64,000 nucleotides of DNA. It comes from Phycisphaeraceae bacterium. GTDB taxonomy: Bacteria > Planctomycetota > Phycisphaerae > Phycisphaerales > UBA1924. Every line of letters starts with the position of its first letter. Positions within the stretch are counted from its first letter, which is position 1. The notes beneath the pieces are model-generated. The model saw only the letters and a list, made by a program, of their open reading frames with translations, was not told where the DNA came from and searched no databases. Shown here piece after piece: positions 26,366 to 35,406 of the stretch. The DNA is taken from assembly GCA_019636845.1 (NCBI GenBank), contig JAHBWV010000001.1, positions 3,224,001 to 3,288,000 of the forward strand, given 5' to 3'. Position numbers and translations under genes: made by a program.

Positions 26366-28057
26366 ATGCGGATTCCCGGGACGCTCTGGCGGCACATGGC
26401 GATCGAGGTCGGGCGAGTGGTGCTCATCACCGCCGCCGTTCTCCTGTGCGTGGTGTCGTTCTCAGCGGTCGTCAAGTTCCTGGCCGAGGGGAAGCTGAGC
26501 CCGCTCGATGCGCTGCGTTTCATGGGCGTGATCGCGGTGCCGATGCTGCACTACACGCTGCCATTCGCTTCGGGGTTCGGCGCGACACTGGCGTACCACA
26601 GGATGGTCAGCGACGGAGAGATCCTGGCGGCTCACGCCGGGGGCATCGGCCATCGAGCGGTGCTGATGCCGGCGCTGCTCGCCGCGATCGGGCTCGGGGG
26701 GGGGCTCGCCTTCCTGAATCAACAGGTCATCCCCAAGATGCTCGAGTCCTCGCATCGGATGATCACGCAGGACATCGCCAAGATCCTCTCGGCATCGATC
26801 GAGTCGAGCCAATCGGTCAACTTCGACAACTTTCTCCTGCACGCGGGGAGCGTCAAGCGATTCGGCGCGGACACGTCGAGCGGCGCGAGCGAACGCATGA
26901 TGCTGACGGATGTGGTCGCGGTAGAGTTCGACCGCAAGGGCGTGATCCGATCCGAGGCGACCGCGCGCCGGGCCTGGCTCTGGGTCTTCCCTCCCGGCGG
27001 GCCTGATCCGATGCCGGGTGTCTCTCCCGGCGTGGGATATGTCCGCATGCGCCTCGAAGAGGGGGTCGGGTTCTCCGGCGGCCAGCTGGTGCGATTCACC
27101 GAGCTCTCTCCCGATCCCTGGTTGCTCCCCGATTCGTTCCGCACGGACCCGAAGTTCTTCAGCAACTCGGAGATGGACACCCTCCGCGAACGCCCCGAAC
27201 TCATGCACGGCGTCGAGCAGCGTCGCGTCCGCCTGGCCCAGCGGCTCGCGGAGCGTCAGACGATGGGAGAGATCAAGACCTCGCTGCTCAACACCCAGCG
27301 TGTCCGCCTGGTAGACGGCACCGGACAGACACTGATCCTCCGCGCTTCAGACGTGCGCCTGACTCCCGAGCGACGGTGGGCCGTGCTGCCGACCACTCCC
27401 GGACGCCCTATCGAGGTCGATCGCTTCATGCCGGACGGAAGTCTGGCCCGCTACGGCGCACGCTCGGCGGAGATTGTGACGCAGACCATCGATCTGGAGG
27501 GCATGTCAGAACTGACAGCGCGACTCGTGCTGTCAGAGGTCACGACTATCAGCGGCACAGCAACGGGAAGCAGCGTCGGAGGGAGTGTCGGCGGAGATCG
27601 TGCACAGCTCTCGCTCGGGCCGCTCTATTCCTCGTCGCGCCCGCTCGACGATCTGATCGGACGCTCATGCGCCGAACTGCTCGAAGCTTCAAGGGCGTAC
27701 ACAAACCGCGACCGCCCGGATCTGTTCATCGAAGAAGCCGCCTCGGACCTTGCCAAGAGCATCGCCAAACTCGAACGCGAGATCCTGAGCAAGGTGCACG
27801 AGCGTTGGGCGATGTCGGCGGCGTGCCTCGTGATGGCGCTGGCCGGAGCCGCCACCGCGATGCGCCTCGGGAACGCGCTGCCTCTGGCGGTCTACCTCTG
27901 GTCGTTCATTCCCGCGCTGGCGGCTGTGATCACGATCACCAGCGGGCAGCAGCTGACGCACGACCTCGGCGCGCCGGGCCTCTTCGTGCTCTGGGGAGGC
28001 GTGGGATTGCTTGTTGTGTACACGCTCGTCTCCTACTTCCATGTGGCGCGACATTGA
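26366..28057 (+). CDS. LptF/LptG-family permease (YjgP/YjgQ), long form
   Basis: Encodes 563 aa. Three transmembrane helices lie in the first 120 residues and three more in the last 90 (SAACLVMALAGAATAMRLGN onward), with a large periplasmic domain between, the LptF/LptG topology. The family forms the inner-membrane part of the LptB2FG transporter that extracts lipopolysaccharide. At 563 residues it is longer than usual (about 360-400), with an enlarged periplasmic region. It begins a four-gene cluster; its stop overlaps the next start (TGATG). lptB, lptC and lptA are not in the window. F or G identity cannot be decided. Confidence 0.82.
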   Translation: MRIPGTLWRHMAIEVGRVVLITAAVLLCVVSFSAVVKFLAEGKLSPLDALRFMGVIAVPMLHYTLPFASGFGATLAYHRMVSDGEILAAHAGGIGHRAVLMPALLAAIGLGGGLAFLNQQVIPKMLESSHRMITQDIAKILSASIESSQSVNFDNFLLHAGSVKRFGADTSSGASERMMLTDVVAVEFDRKGVIRSEATARRAWLWVFPPGGPDPMPGVSPGVGYVRMRLEEGVGFSGGQLVRFTELSPDPWLLPDSFRTDPKFFSNSEMDTLRERPELMHGVEQRRVRLAQRLAERQTMGEIKTSLLNTQRVRLVDGTGQTLILRASDVRLTPERRWAVLPTTPGRPIEVDRFMPDGSLARYGARSAEIVTQTIDLEGMSELTARLVLSEVTTISGTATGSSVGGSVGGDRAQLSLGPLYSSSRPLDDLIGRSCAELLEASRAYTNRDRPDLFIEEAASDLAKSIAKLEREILSKVHERWAMSAACLVMALAGAATAMRLGNALPLAVYLWSFIPALAAVITITSGQQLTHDLGAPGLFVLWGGVGLLVVYTLVSYFHVARH

Positions 28058-29682
28058 TGCATGATCATTCGGCGAACGCTTCTCACGCTGCACGGACGGA
28101 TCGATCTCCGTGGCCGATCGTCATGGCTATCGCCGCGGCACTTCTGCTTGTGCGGCTTGGCTATCTCGCGTGGCTCTGCCCGTACACGCTCGCAGAGGAT
28201 GAGGCGCATTACTGGGACTGGTCGCTCTCGCTCGACTGGTCGTACTACAGCAAGGGGCCGGGGGTCGCCTGGCTGATCGCGGCCATGACCTCGATCTTTG
28301 GCGAATCTGAGTTGGGCATCAGGGCGGGCGCGGCTCTCATGGGCTCGATCGCGACCATCGGCGTTGCGGGTCTGGCCCACGCGACCTACGCGGATCGGCG
28401 GACCACCATCGCGACCGCCGCACTCTTCAATCTCATCCCTTTCTACCAGGTCTCGGCGCTGCTCATGACGATCGATATGCCATACGTCGCGTGCTGGGCT
28501 GTCGGATCGTGGGCGGCGATGCTCGCGTTGCACAAGGGGGGCCGCCGGGCGTGGATCGCGCTCGGCGCGTCCATCGCCGTTGGATTTCTCTTCAAGTACA
28601 CCATGGCGATGATCGTGCCCGGCATTCTCGGGGCGATAATCGCCGGGCATCTGGCGAGCAAACGCACCGGCAGACCTACGCTGCGGCTGGATCCGCGCTT
28701 CGGGCGCTGGGCCGCGTTCTGTGTGCTGGTCGCGTTCACCGGGCTCGCCCCCGTGTTGATCTGGAACGCAGAGCGCGACTGGCCCACCGTGCGCCACCTG
28801 CTCGGGCACCTGGGCGTGAAGGGCGGCGATGTGCCGACACCGCGCGAACCCTGGACCCCGAAGTGGTTCTTCGAGTTCGTGGCCGTGCAGATCGGTCTGA
28901 TCGGTCCCGCGCTCGCGCTCATGTACCGGGCGATCGCTCGGGGAGAAACCGGGCGCGAGGATTCACCCACCGAAGACGCGATGCGCGCCCGGGCTCGCAC
29001 GCTGGCCTGGATGGGGTTGCCTCTCATCGGGTTCTATCTGCTGGTCTCGCTCATCAACGATGCCGAGGGCAACTGGGCGATCGCCGGGTATGTCACGCTC
29101 GTGCCGCTCGCGGCACGCCTGGGCACCGGGCGCAAGCGCGCTGGCAACCGGGCTGGCGGTCGATATCCCGCCTGGCCGGCCTGCTGGGTTGTCGGGGCTG
29201 TTGTCGCGATCTGCTTCGCGCGCCTGGACGTCATTGCGAAGGTGCCGCTGATCGGCCGCGCGGTGCCGCTCGGAAGACTCATGCAGTCGGACCTGCGAGC
29301 GCACGATGTCGATCGGTACGCGAGCGTGCTCGCAGAGGAGACCGGGCTCGAGCCCTTCGTGATCGCGAGCCATTACGGGCGAGCAAGCCAGTTGGCGTTC
29401 TATATGAAGGATCGGCCTCGGGTGTACTGCGCCGGCCCGCACGTGGGCGGGCGGAAAACGCAGTTTGACATGTGGGCGTCGACCGATCTCTCGCAGCGGT
29501 CGGTGAATCTGCAACTGAGCGGGCGACCGGCGGTGCTCGTCGGCTCCCAGCAGCACCAGTGGGAGAGAGCGTTCGAGCACATCGAGCCCATCGGGGCACT
29601 CGACGGGGAGACGAAGCCGGATCGCGTATCGTTCCTCGGTTATGCGTACCGAGGTTTCACAGGCCCCCGTCAGGACAAGTAG
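28057..29682 (+). CDS. Glycosyltransferase family 39-type integral membrane protein
   Basis: Encodes 541 aa; the ATG overlaps the upstream TGA by one base. About ten hydrophobic segments are visible. The first periplasmic loop has the AEDEAHYWDW motif near residues 46-55, with acidic residues typical of GT39/PMT and ArnT-like enzymes, which transfer sugars from polyprenyl-phosphate donors on the outer face of the inner membrane. The next lines, DWSYYSKGPGVAWLI, also fit the PMT_2 family. Its place between two Lpt-type permeases suggests it decorates an envelope lipid; donor and acceptor are unknown. Confidence 0.85.
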   Translation: MHDHSANASHAARTDRSPWPIVMAIAAALLLVRLGYLAWLCPYTLAEDEAHYWDWSLSLDWSYYSKGPGVAWLIAAMTSIFGESELGIRAGAALMGSIATIGVAGLAHATYADRRTTIATAALFNLIPFYQVSALLMTIDMPYVACWAVGSWAAMLALHKGGRRAWIALGASIAVGFLFKYTMAMIVPGILGAIIAGHLASKRTGRPTLRLDPRFGRWAAFCVLVAFTGLAPVLIWNAERDWPTVRHLLGHLGVKGGDVPTPREPWTPKWFFEFVAVQIGLIGPALALMYRAIARGETGREDSPTEDAMRARARTLAWMGLPLIGFYLLVSLINDAEGNWAIAGYVTLVPLAARLGTGRKRAGNRAGGRYPAWPACWVVGAVVAICFARLDVIAKVPLIGRAVPLGRLMQSDLRAHDVDRYASVLAEETGLEPFVIASHYGRASQLAFYMKDRPRVYCAGPHVGGRKTQFDMWASTDLSQRSVNLQLSGRPAVLVGSQQHQWERAFEHIEPIGALDGETKPDRVSFLGYAYRGFTGPRQDK

Positions 29683-29709
29683 GCGCAGCGGCCACAAGGG
29701 ACTGCACGC

Positions 29710-30495
29710 GTGAAGACAGGTGTCGGACCATTCAGAAGTTGGATTGCCCGGCGCATGCGCCCCCGTGTCGGTTTCGCGTCGCGCACCGAACTCGAGCTCC
29801 GCTTCGTGCGATTCGAGCGCGTCGCGATCTGGTTGCTCGTCGGGTTCCTCGTGGTCTCGCTCCTCGACGGTGCTGCGTGGCGCTGGCTCCGCTTCGGCGA
29901 AGAGCGCTGGCTCGAATCTCGCGACTGGTACCAGATGCTGCGGCAACTCGGATACCTGCCCGTCTGGATCTTCGTGGGCGTTGCGTATGGGCTGTCGGAC
30001 CTCTACGCGCGAAGGCGCGGCGAGCCCGATCGCGGCCCGCGATCCGTCATGATCATCCTCGCGCCCGTGCTCGCCGGGCTCATCGCGGAGTTGCTCAAAC
30101 GAACCATCGGCAGGGAGCGCCCGCCCGAGCGGGCGGCCATGACCGCCGACAACCCGCTGCCCGATCAGCCGTCGCTCCAGTATGTCTACAAGCCGTTCCT
30201 GAGCGGCTGGACCGACGATACGAACATGGGCATCCCGTCGAGCCATGCCGCGGTCGCGTTCGGCGCGCTCGTGCTGCTCGGCTTCATGCACCGGGGGGCA
30301 AGACCCGTGCTGTGGCTGCTTGCGATCGGATGCGCTGTGTCTCGCGTCATCGCGGGCGCTCACTGGCTGAGCGATGTCTACGCGGGAGCGGTGATCGGCG
30401 CGCTCTGTGCGACGCTCGTATGGTCGCGGATGGGGTGTGGCTGGTCTCGCGACGCTCGCGACATCTGGCGATCGCGGAGGAGGCGCCTCGGATGA
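29710..30495 (+). CDS. PAP2-family membrane phosphatase
   Basis: Encodes 261 aa from a GTG start. The three PAP2 motifs are complete: KRTIGRERP near residue 130, IPSSHAAVA near 176, and SRVIAGAHWLSDV near 212, with the catalytic His in the last two. Several transmembrane helices surround them. Family members remove phosphate from undecaprenyl pyrophosphate, phosphatidic acid or lipid A. In this setting, between a GT39 enzyme and an Lpt-type permease, a lipid carrier or lipid A substrate is likely. Its stop overlaps the next start by four bases (ATGA). Confidence 0.9.
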   Translation: MKTGVGPFRSWIARRMRPRVGFASRTELELRFVRFERVAIWLLVGFLVVSLLDGAAWRWLRFGEERWLESRDWYQMLRQLGYLPVWIFVGVAYGLSDLYARRRGEPDRGPRSVMIILAPVLAGLIAELLKRTIGRERPPERAAMTADNPLPDQPSLQYVYKPFLSGWTDDTNMGIPSSHAAVAFGALVLLGFMHRGARPVLWLLAIGCAVSRVIAGAHWLSDVYAGAVIGALCATLVWSRMGCGWSRDARDIWRSRRRRLG

Positions 30496-31643
30496 GCATC
30501 CTCGACCGCTCAATCGCCAGGCACTTTGTCGCGAACGTCGTCATGCTGACGATCATCCTGTGCTGCTTCGTCGTGACGATCGACGTCTCGGTCAACGCGG
30601 ACCGATACATCCGCAACGCCTCGAAACTCGCGACGGAGAACGGGCAGCCCCCTTCCTCGCTCCGCACAGGGCTTGTCACGGTCTTCCTCGTCGCGGACCT
30701 CTGGTGGCCCCGGCTCATCCAGCTCGTTACCTATCTGCTCGGGCTGGTGATGGCCGGCGCGATGGGATTCACATGCTCGCAGATGGTCAGGCACCGCGAG
30801 ATGGTTGCCATCCTTGCTTCCGGACAGCCGCTCTCAAGGATCGCAAGGCCGATCCTGCTCTCTGCGTGCGCGCTCTGCGCCGGCCAACTCGCCGTGCAGG
30901 AAACCGTGCTCCCACGGATCGCCCCCCTTCTCACAAGAGACACCGGCGAGGCCGGCGGAAGGATGATCTCAGCCACCAGCGTGCCCCTCATGCCCGACGG
31001 AATGGGCAACGTCATCATGGCATCATCATTCGATGCCGGTGCAGACGGCGGCGCGGGGTCGATGACAAGTCTGATCGTCTGGCTTGTCGGTGAGAGCGGC
31101 ATCAAAGACCGACGCATCACCGCTGACAGAGCCGTGTGGCAGCCCAACGCCGGCGCGTGGCAGTTGGAGAACGGCGTCGTCGAGAACCGCGCCGCTGAAG
31201 AGGACTCACGGCTCGCACGCATCGATCGCTTCGAGACCGACCTCACGCCGACCGCCATCACCGTCCGGCGATACAGCGGCTACAGCCAGTGCCTCTCCTG
31301 GAGCCAACTGATCGAACTCGAAGCCGCAACACGCGACTCGCGAGGCGCCGATGCACGCAGACAGCTCGCGCGGCTCGAGCGTCTCCGCTGGGGACGCCTT
31401 GCCACGATCGCGACAACACTCCTGGCCCTCTCCATCACCATGCCCTTTTTCATCACCCGCGAGCCAAAGAACATGGTCATTCAATCCCTCAAGTGCGCCC
31501 CCGTCGCGATCATCTCGCTCATGGGTGGTGCGCTCGGGTCCGCGGCGGCGATTCCGGGAGTTCCCGCCGCCGTCAGCGTCTTCGTCCCGGCCATGATCCT
31601 CACTCCTATAGCGATCGCAACCCTAACAAGCATCAAGACCTGA
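30492..31643 (+). CDS. LptF/LptG-family permease
   Basis: Encodes 383 aa, the normal family length. ATG 30492 overlaps the PAP2 stop (ATGA), showing translational coupling. The first helix (NVVMLTIILCCFVVTIDV), two more near residues 60-125 (LIQLVTYLLGLVMAGAMGF), a periplasmic domain and three C-terminal helices give the LptF/G layout. The block HREMVAILASGQPLSRIARP is typical of the family coupling helix. It would pair with the 26366 product to form an LptFG heterodimer; this is inference. Confidence 0.85.
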   Translation: MSILDRSIARHFVANVVMLTIILCCFVVTIDVSVNADRYIRNASKLATENGQPPSSLRTGLVTVFLVADLWWPRLIQLVTYLLGLVMAGAMGFTCSQMVRHREMVAILASGQPLSRIARPILLSACALCAGQLAVQETVLPRIAPLLTRDTGEAGGRMISATSVPLMPDGMGNVIMASSFDAGADGGAGSMTSLIVWLVGESGIKDRRITADRAVWQPNAGAWQLENGVVENRAAEEDSRLARIDRFETDLTPTAITVRRYSGYSQCLSWSQLIELEAATRDSRGADARRQLARLERLRWGRLATIATTLLALSITMPFFITREPKNMVIQSLKCAPVAIISLMGGALGSAAAIPGVPAAVSVFVPAMILTPIAIATLTSIKT

Positions 31644-31792
31644 GGCATTCTCCTGCCCGCATGAACATGGTTGTTGGGTGGTTCATACGAATCGGAACGA
31701 AGGCGAGCGTCATCTGTAAGAAGAGGTAGAATGTTTTCAAGCGCGCCCAAGCAGAAACGATGGAGTTTCTCGCGGGTGCCAGGAGCAGCACA

Positions 31793-32893
31793 ATGAGATC
31801 GCGGAAGCTGAACGTCACGATTGCGGCCTTGATCGGAGCCACGCTCTTCACGGCCGCACCCGCGGCGACAGGAGCAACGACAACCTTCCAGCCGGAGGCA
31901 AAGGCCACCGAGAAGAAGGTGCTCAAGGCCGGTGACCGAGCGCCGGAGTTCAAGGTCGAGAAGTTCATCAAGGGAGACGCCATCACCGGGTTCGAGAAGG
32001 GACACGTCTACGTCGTCGAGTTCTGGGCGACCTGGTGCGGCCCCTGCATCAAGGCCTTCCCGCACCTGACGGAGCTGCAGAAGCAGTACGCGGGCGATGT
32101 CACGATCATCGGCACGAACATCTGGGAGACCAACAAGTACGACGACAGCACGCTCGCGAAGGTCGAGAAGTTCGTGGCCCAGAAGGACGACGTGATGGGC
32201 TACACCGTCGCCTACGACGGGCCGTCGCGCCACATGGATGAGCAGTGGATGCGTGCGGCCGGACGCAACGGGATCCCCTCGGCGTTCGTGGTCGGCAAGC
32301 AGGGCGTGATCGAGTGGATGGGCCACCCGATGTGGCTCGACGTCGTCCTCGCGGAAGTCGTTGCCGACAAATGGGACGCCGCGACGGGCCAGGGCAAGCT
32401 CGAAGCGATCGAAGGCAAGCTCGGCGAGGCGTTCCGGCTGTCGCGCAGCGATCCCTCCGGAGCCCTTGCCAAGTTCGAAGAGATCGAGCGTGAGTATCCC
32501 TCCGTCGGGCATATGTTCGAGGACACAAAGGCCGCGTGGATGATGGCCGCAGGCGATACCAAGGGCGCTTCGGCCATCTTCGCCAAGAACGTGGACAAGA
32601 TGATCGCGAGCGGCGATTCCGAGGGTCTCAACGCGATCGCGTGGGGCATGGTCGATCCCGACTCACCGGCGAAGAACCCCGATCTTGATCTCGCCCTGAA
32701 AGCCGCCGAAGCCGCGGACCGGCTGAGCGAACACAAGAACCCGGCCATCATCGACACGCTCGCCCGCGTCCACTTTGTCAAGGGAGACGTCGCGAAGGCG
32801 ATCGAGCTCCAGACGAAGGCCGTTGGGCTCGCGAGCGGCGAGATGAAGGCCGATCTCGAGAAGGTGCTGGCCGAGTACAAGAGCAAGAAGTGA
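31793..32893 (+). CDS. TlpA-like thioredoxin with helical C-terminal domain
   Basis: Encodes 366 aa. ATG 31793 is chosen over 31760 because AGGAG lies seven bases upstream and a signal peptide follows at once (AALIGATLFTAAPAATGA). Residues 45-190 are a thioredoxin fold of the TlpA/ResA type with the redox motif WCGPC near residues 81-85 and a cis-Pro loop in NGIPSAFVV. Residues 210-366 are helical and TPR-like. It probably acts in the periplasm as a thiol reductase or isomerase. A perfect hairpin follows the stop. Confidence 0.88.
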   Translation: MRSRKLNVTIAALIGATLFTAAPAATGATTTFQPEAKATEKKVLKAGDRAPEFKVEKFIKGDAITGFEKGHVYVVEFWATWCGPCIKAFPHLTELQKQYAGDVTIIGTNIWETNKYDDSTLAKVEKFVAQKDDVMGYTVAYDGPSRHMDEQWMRAAGRNGIPSAFVVGKQGVIEWMGHPMWLDVVLAEVVADKWDAATGQGKLEAIEGKLGEAFRLSRSDPSGALAKFEEIEREYPSVGHMFEDTKAAWMMAAGDTKGASAIFAKNVDKMIASGDSEGLNAIAWGMVDPDSPAKNPDLDLALKAAEAADRLSEHKNPAIIDTLARVHFVKGDVAKAIELQTKAVGLASGEMKADLEKVLAEYKSKK

Positions 32894-32923
32894 GCCGCCA
32901 GCAACGATGACTGAGTCCGACCC

Positions 32924-32950
32924 AGAGCCCCGGGCCACTCCCGGGGCTCT
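32924..32950 (+). terminator. Terminator hairpin after the TlpA-like gene
   Basis: A perfect 11-bp stem (32924-32934 with 32940-32950) with a CCACT loop lies 30 bp after the stop, followed by GTTGCTTA. The T content is weak but the stem is very stable. Confidence 0.7.
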
Positions 32951-32992
32951 GTTGCTTATGCTCGGAACGCGCACCCACAGACGGGACATCCG

Positions 32993-33328
32993 ATGCAGCA
33001 GTACCACATGTGGTTCAATCTTGTCGAGTCGCATCGCGACATGGAGTTCGCCGGTCATGTCCGCGCGTATCTGGATCACCTGAAGGCAAAGGGGCTCATC
33101 GATGAATGGACGCTCTCACGCCGCAAGTTCGGGTTCGGACCGCCCGAGCTCGGCGAGTGGCACGTTGTCGTCCGCACGAGAGATATGTCGCAGCTCGACG
33201 GCGCGTTCGGCCTCGTCGCGACCAGATCTGGTGAGATCGAGGCGCTGCACCGGCCTGTCTACTCGATGGTCAAGGACTTCAAGAGCGCGCTCTACCGCGA
33301 CTTTCCCGATCCCGAGCGTGCTCGCTGA
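32993..33328 (+). CDS. Small DUF6614-like protein
   Basis: Encodes 111 aa with no signal peptide or membrane helix. The pattern WFNLVESHRDMEFAGHV, LTRRKxGxGPPELGEWHV (here LSRRKFGFGPPELGEWHV) and a closing region with SMVKDFKSALYRDFPDP resembles what I recall of DUF6614, a compact ferredoxin-like family without known function. Its last 37 bases overlap, tail to tail, the end of the PadR gene on the other strand. Confidence 0.7.
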   Translation: MQQYHMWFNLVESHRDMEFAGHVRAYLDHLKAKGLIDEWTLSRRKFGFGPPELGEWHVVVRTRDMSQLDGAFGLVATRSGEIEALHRPVYSMVKDFKSALYRDFPDPERAR

Positions 33329-33903
33329 CCCGGACGGGCCTCGTCAATGAGCGGCACGCGCCGCGCACCTTTCTCCACCCCTTCGAGTGCCGCCAGCCAT
33401 GCGCGACGAGACGCGACATCCGCCCTGCCGCAGACGGTCATAAGCGAGGCATACGGATCGAGCGAGGCGTGGGCCTCGTCCCAGGCCGCGATCTGGCTCT
33501 CAAGACGATCCAGCGCCTCAGACGCTCCCTTGACCCACAGCGCACGCTGCCTCGGCGTCAGCGCCCCGAGAAAGCGAACCCGCGAGCGAAGCGGATCGTG
33601 CGAGACCGTGATCGCCTCGGACCGAATCGGCGGGCCGATCCAGGCCCGGAGCGAACGGAGCCCCGAGGGCGTGATGGAGTACACACGACGCGCCCGAAGG
33701 CCCTTCGACGATGACTTCGACGAGAGCAGGCGCTGCCGCTCCAGCCGCTGGACGAGCGGGTAGATCGAGCCCGCGCTCGCCGACCACTGCGTCGATGGCG
33801 ACCGCTTCATGTGGCAACGCACGTCGTACGGGCTGCAGGGTCCGAGCTGCCAGATCAGACCGAGCACAAAGCTCTCGAGTTCGCTGCGTGGGGCTCTCGC
33901 CAT
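33292..33903 (-). CDS. PadR-family transcriptional regulator
   Basis: Encodes 203 aa from ATG 33903; the frame is open further upstream but without domain character. Residues 5-90 form a PadR winged helix: ELESFVLGLIWQLGPCSPYDV, then the recognition segment SASAGSIYPLVQRLERQRLL and the wing RRVYSITPSGLRSL. The C-terminal half is helical, as in PadR subfamily 2 (Vir_act_alpha_C) dimerisation regions. It is divergent from the DUF1080 gene at 34016 with 112 bp between, so it may control that gene as well as its own. Confidence 0.87.
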   Translation of the reverse strand: MARAPRSELESFVLGLIWQLGPCSPYDVRCHMKRSPSTQWSASAGSIYPLVQRLERQRLLSSKSSSKGLRARRVYSITPSGLRSLRAWIGPPIRSEAITVSHDPLRSRVRFLGALTPRQRALWVKGASEALDRLESQIAAWDEAHASLDPYASLMTVCGRADVASRRAWLAALEGVEKGARRVPLIDEARPGQRARSGSGKSR

Positions 33904-34015
33904 GTGGACCAAGCGTACTCGCTTCGGACAGCCCCTGCGCGCTGATCGATTCGGCGTACATTCGGACCGGTGACGTGGCGAGCCACCCGCTCGCTCGCGC
34001 TGATACCATCCGCCT

Positions 34016-35368
34016 ATGAACAACCCTTCTCTCACCAGCATCGTCGCCGCAGTGCTCGCGATCGCGGGCTCGATCACCCTCCCCATGTCGGCTCTTGCGC
34101 AGGGCACCGGTGCCACAAAGGCCACACAGCCGATCACAGATCGGGCGGCAGGCGGCTGGACCGTGCTCTTCGACGGCTCGTCCACCGAGCACTGGCGCAG
34201 CTACAGGAAAGACTCCTTCCCCACCAAGGGCTGGATCATCGAGGATGGCACGCTGAAGGTCACCGCGGGCGGCGGCGGCGGCGACATCATCACGAAGGAC
34301 CAGTACGGCGACTTCGATCTTGAGCTCGAATTCAAGGTCGCGCCGGGTGCCAACAGCGGCATCATGTACCGCGTCACCGAGGCCTTTGACTGGCCCTGGA
34401 TGACCGGCCCCGAGTACCAGATCCTCGACGATGCCAAGCACAACGATGGCAAGAACACCATGACCTCCGTCGGCGCGGTGTACGCACTCTACGCCGCGAA
34501 GGACGACAAGAAGGTCAACCCGCCCGGCGAATGGAACACGGCCCGGATCCGCCTGGAAGCCGGGAAGCTGACGCACATGCTCAACGGCGAGGTCATCGTC
34601 GAGTGTCGCATCGACAACGACGAGTGGAAGCAGAAGATCGCCGCCAGCAAGTTCAACAGCATGCCCGGGTTCGGCATCCAGCCCCGAGGCCACATCTCGC
34701 TGCAGGACCACGGCGACGATGTCTGGTTCCGCAACATCCGTATCCGCTCGCTCGACGGCTCGCCGCGGGCGCAAACGCTCTCACCCTCAGGACGAGGAGA
34801 GATGCTCTTCAACGGCAAGGATCTCACCGGCTGGAGCGTCTTCTCATCAACCGATCCCGGCGCATCGCCCGTCTGGTCGGTGAAAGACGGGGTGCTCATC
34901 TGCTCAGGGAACCCGGCGGGGTACATCAAGACGGTCGAGAGCTACGAGGACTTCGTGCTGACGCTCGAATGGCGGTGGAACCCAGAGACCAAAGCCGCGG
35001 GCAACAGCGGCGTGCTCCTCCGCGTCAACGGCGAGGACAAGATCTGGCCCCGCAGCGTCGAGGCCCAGCTCCACAGCGGCAATGCCGGCGACTTCTGGAA
35101 CATCGGTGAGATGGCCATGACCGTCGATCCCGCCCGCGCCAACGGGCGGAATACCAGGAAGATGGCCGCGGCGGAGAAGCCGGTCGGCGAGTGGAATCGC
35201 TACGTCATCTCCTGCATCGGCGACACGATCACGCTGAAGATCAACGGCCAGCTCGTGAACGAAGCGACGGGCGTCGAGCGAGTCGCTGGGCCGATCGCGC
35301 TTCAGTCGGAGGGCACCGAGATCCACTTCCGCAACATCGCGGTCGTGCCGGTCCAGGCGAATGACTGA
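34016..35368 (+). CDS. Secreted protein with two DUF1080 (3-keto-disaccharide hydrolase-type) domains
   Basis: Encodes 450 aa with a signal peptide ending near residue 29 (LPMSALAQ). Two DUF1080 domains follow, about residues 45-240 and 262-447. Each opens with the family phrase (GGWTVLFDGSSTEHWRSY; GEMLFNGKDLTGWSVF) and has the NSG-IMYRV or NSGVLLRV strand and an EWN-x-Y/A-R-I segment. The fold is a concanavalin-like jelly roll; some members hydrolyse 3-keto-glycosides. Planctomycetes encode many such proteins, often for polysaccharide use. Two copies in one chain suggests duplication within the gene. Divergent PadR regulator adjacent. Confidence 0.88.
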   Translation: MNNPSLTSIVAAVLAIAGSITLPMSALAQGTGATKATQPITDRAAGGWTVLFDGSSTEHWRSYRKDSFPTKGWIIEDGTLKVTAGGGGGDIITKDQYGDFDLELEFKVAPGANSGIMYRVTEAFDWPWMTGPEYQILDDAKHNDGKNTMTSVGAVYALYAAKDDKKVNPPGEWNTARIRLEAGKLTHMLNGEVIVECRIDNDEWKQKIAASKFNSMPGFGIQPRGHISLQDHGDDVWFRNIRIRSLDGSPRAQTLSPSGRGEMLFNGKDLTGWSVFSSTDPGASPVWSVKDGVLICSGNPAGYIKTVESYEDFVLTLEWRWNPETKAAGNSGVLLRVNGEDKIWPRSVEAQLHSGNAGDFWNIGEMAMTVDPARANGRNTRKMAAAEKPVGEWNRYVISCIGDTITLKINGQLVNEATGVERVAGPIALQSEGTEIHFRNIAVVPVQAND

Positions 35369-35406
35369 GCCGAGTTCTACTCGATACACGCGGTCCGTCG
35401 AGGCCG

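Noticed and set aside
33292..33328. 37-bp tail-to-tail overlap of the DUF6614-like and PadR genes as an antisense regulatory device
   Set aside because: Short 3' overlaps of convergent genes are common in compact genomes; nothing further supports regulation.
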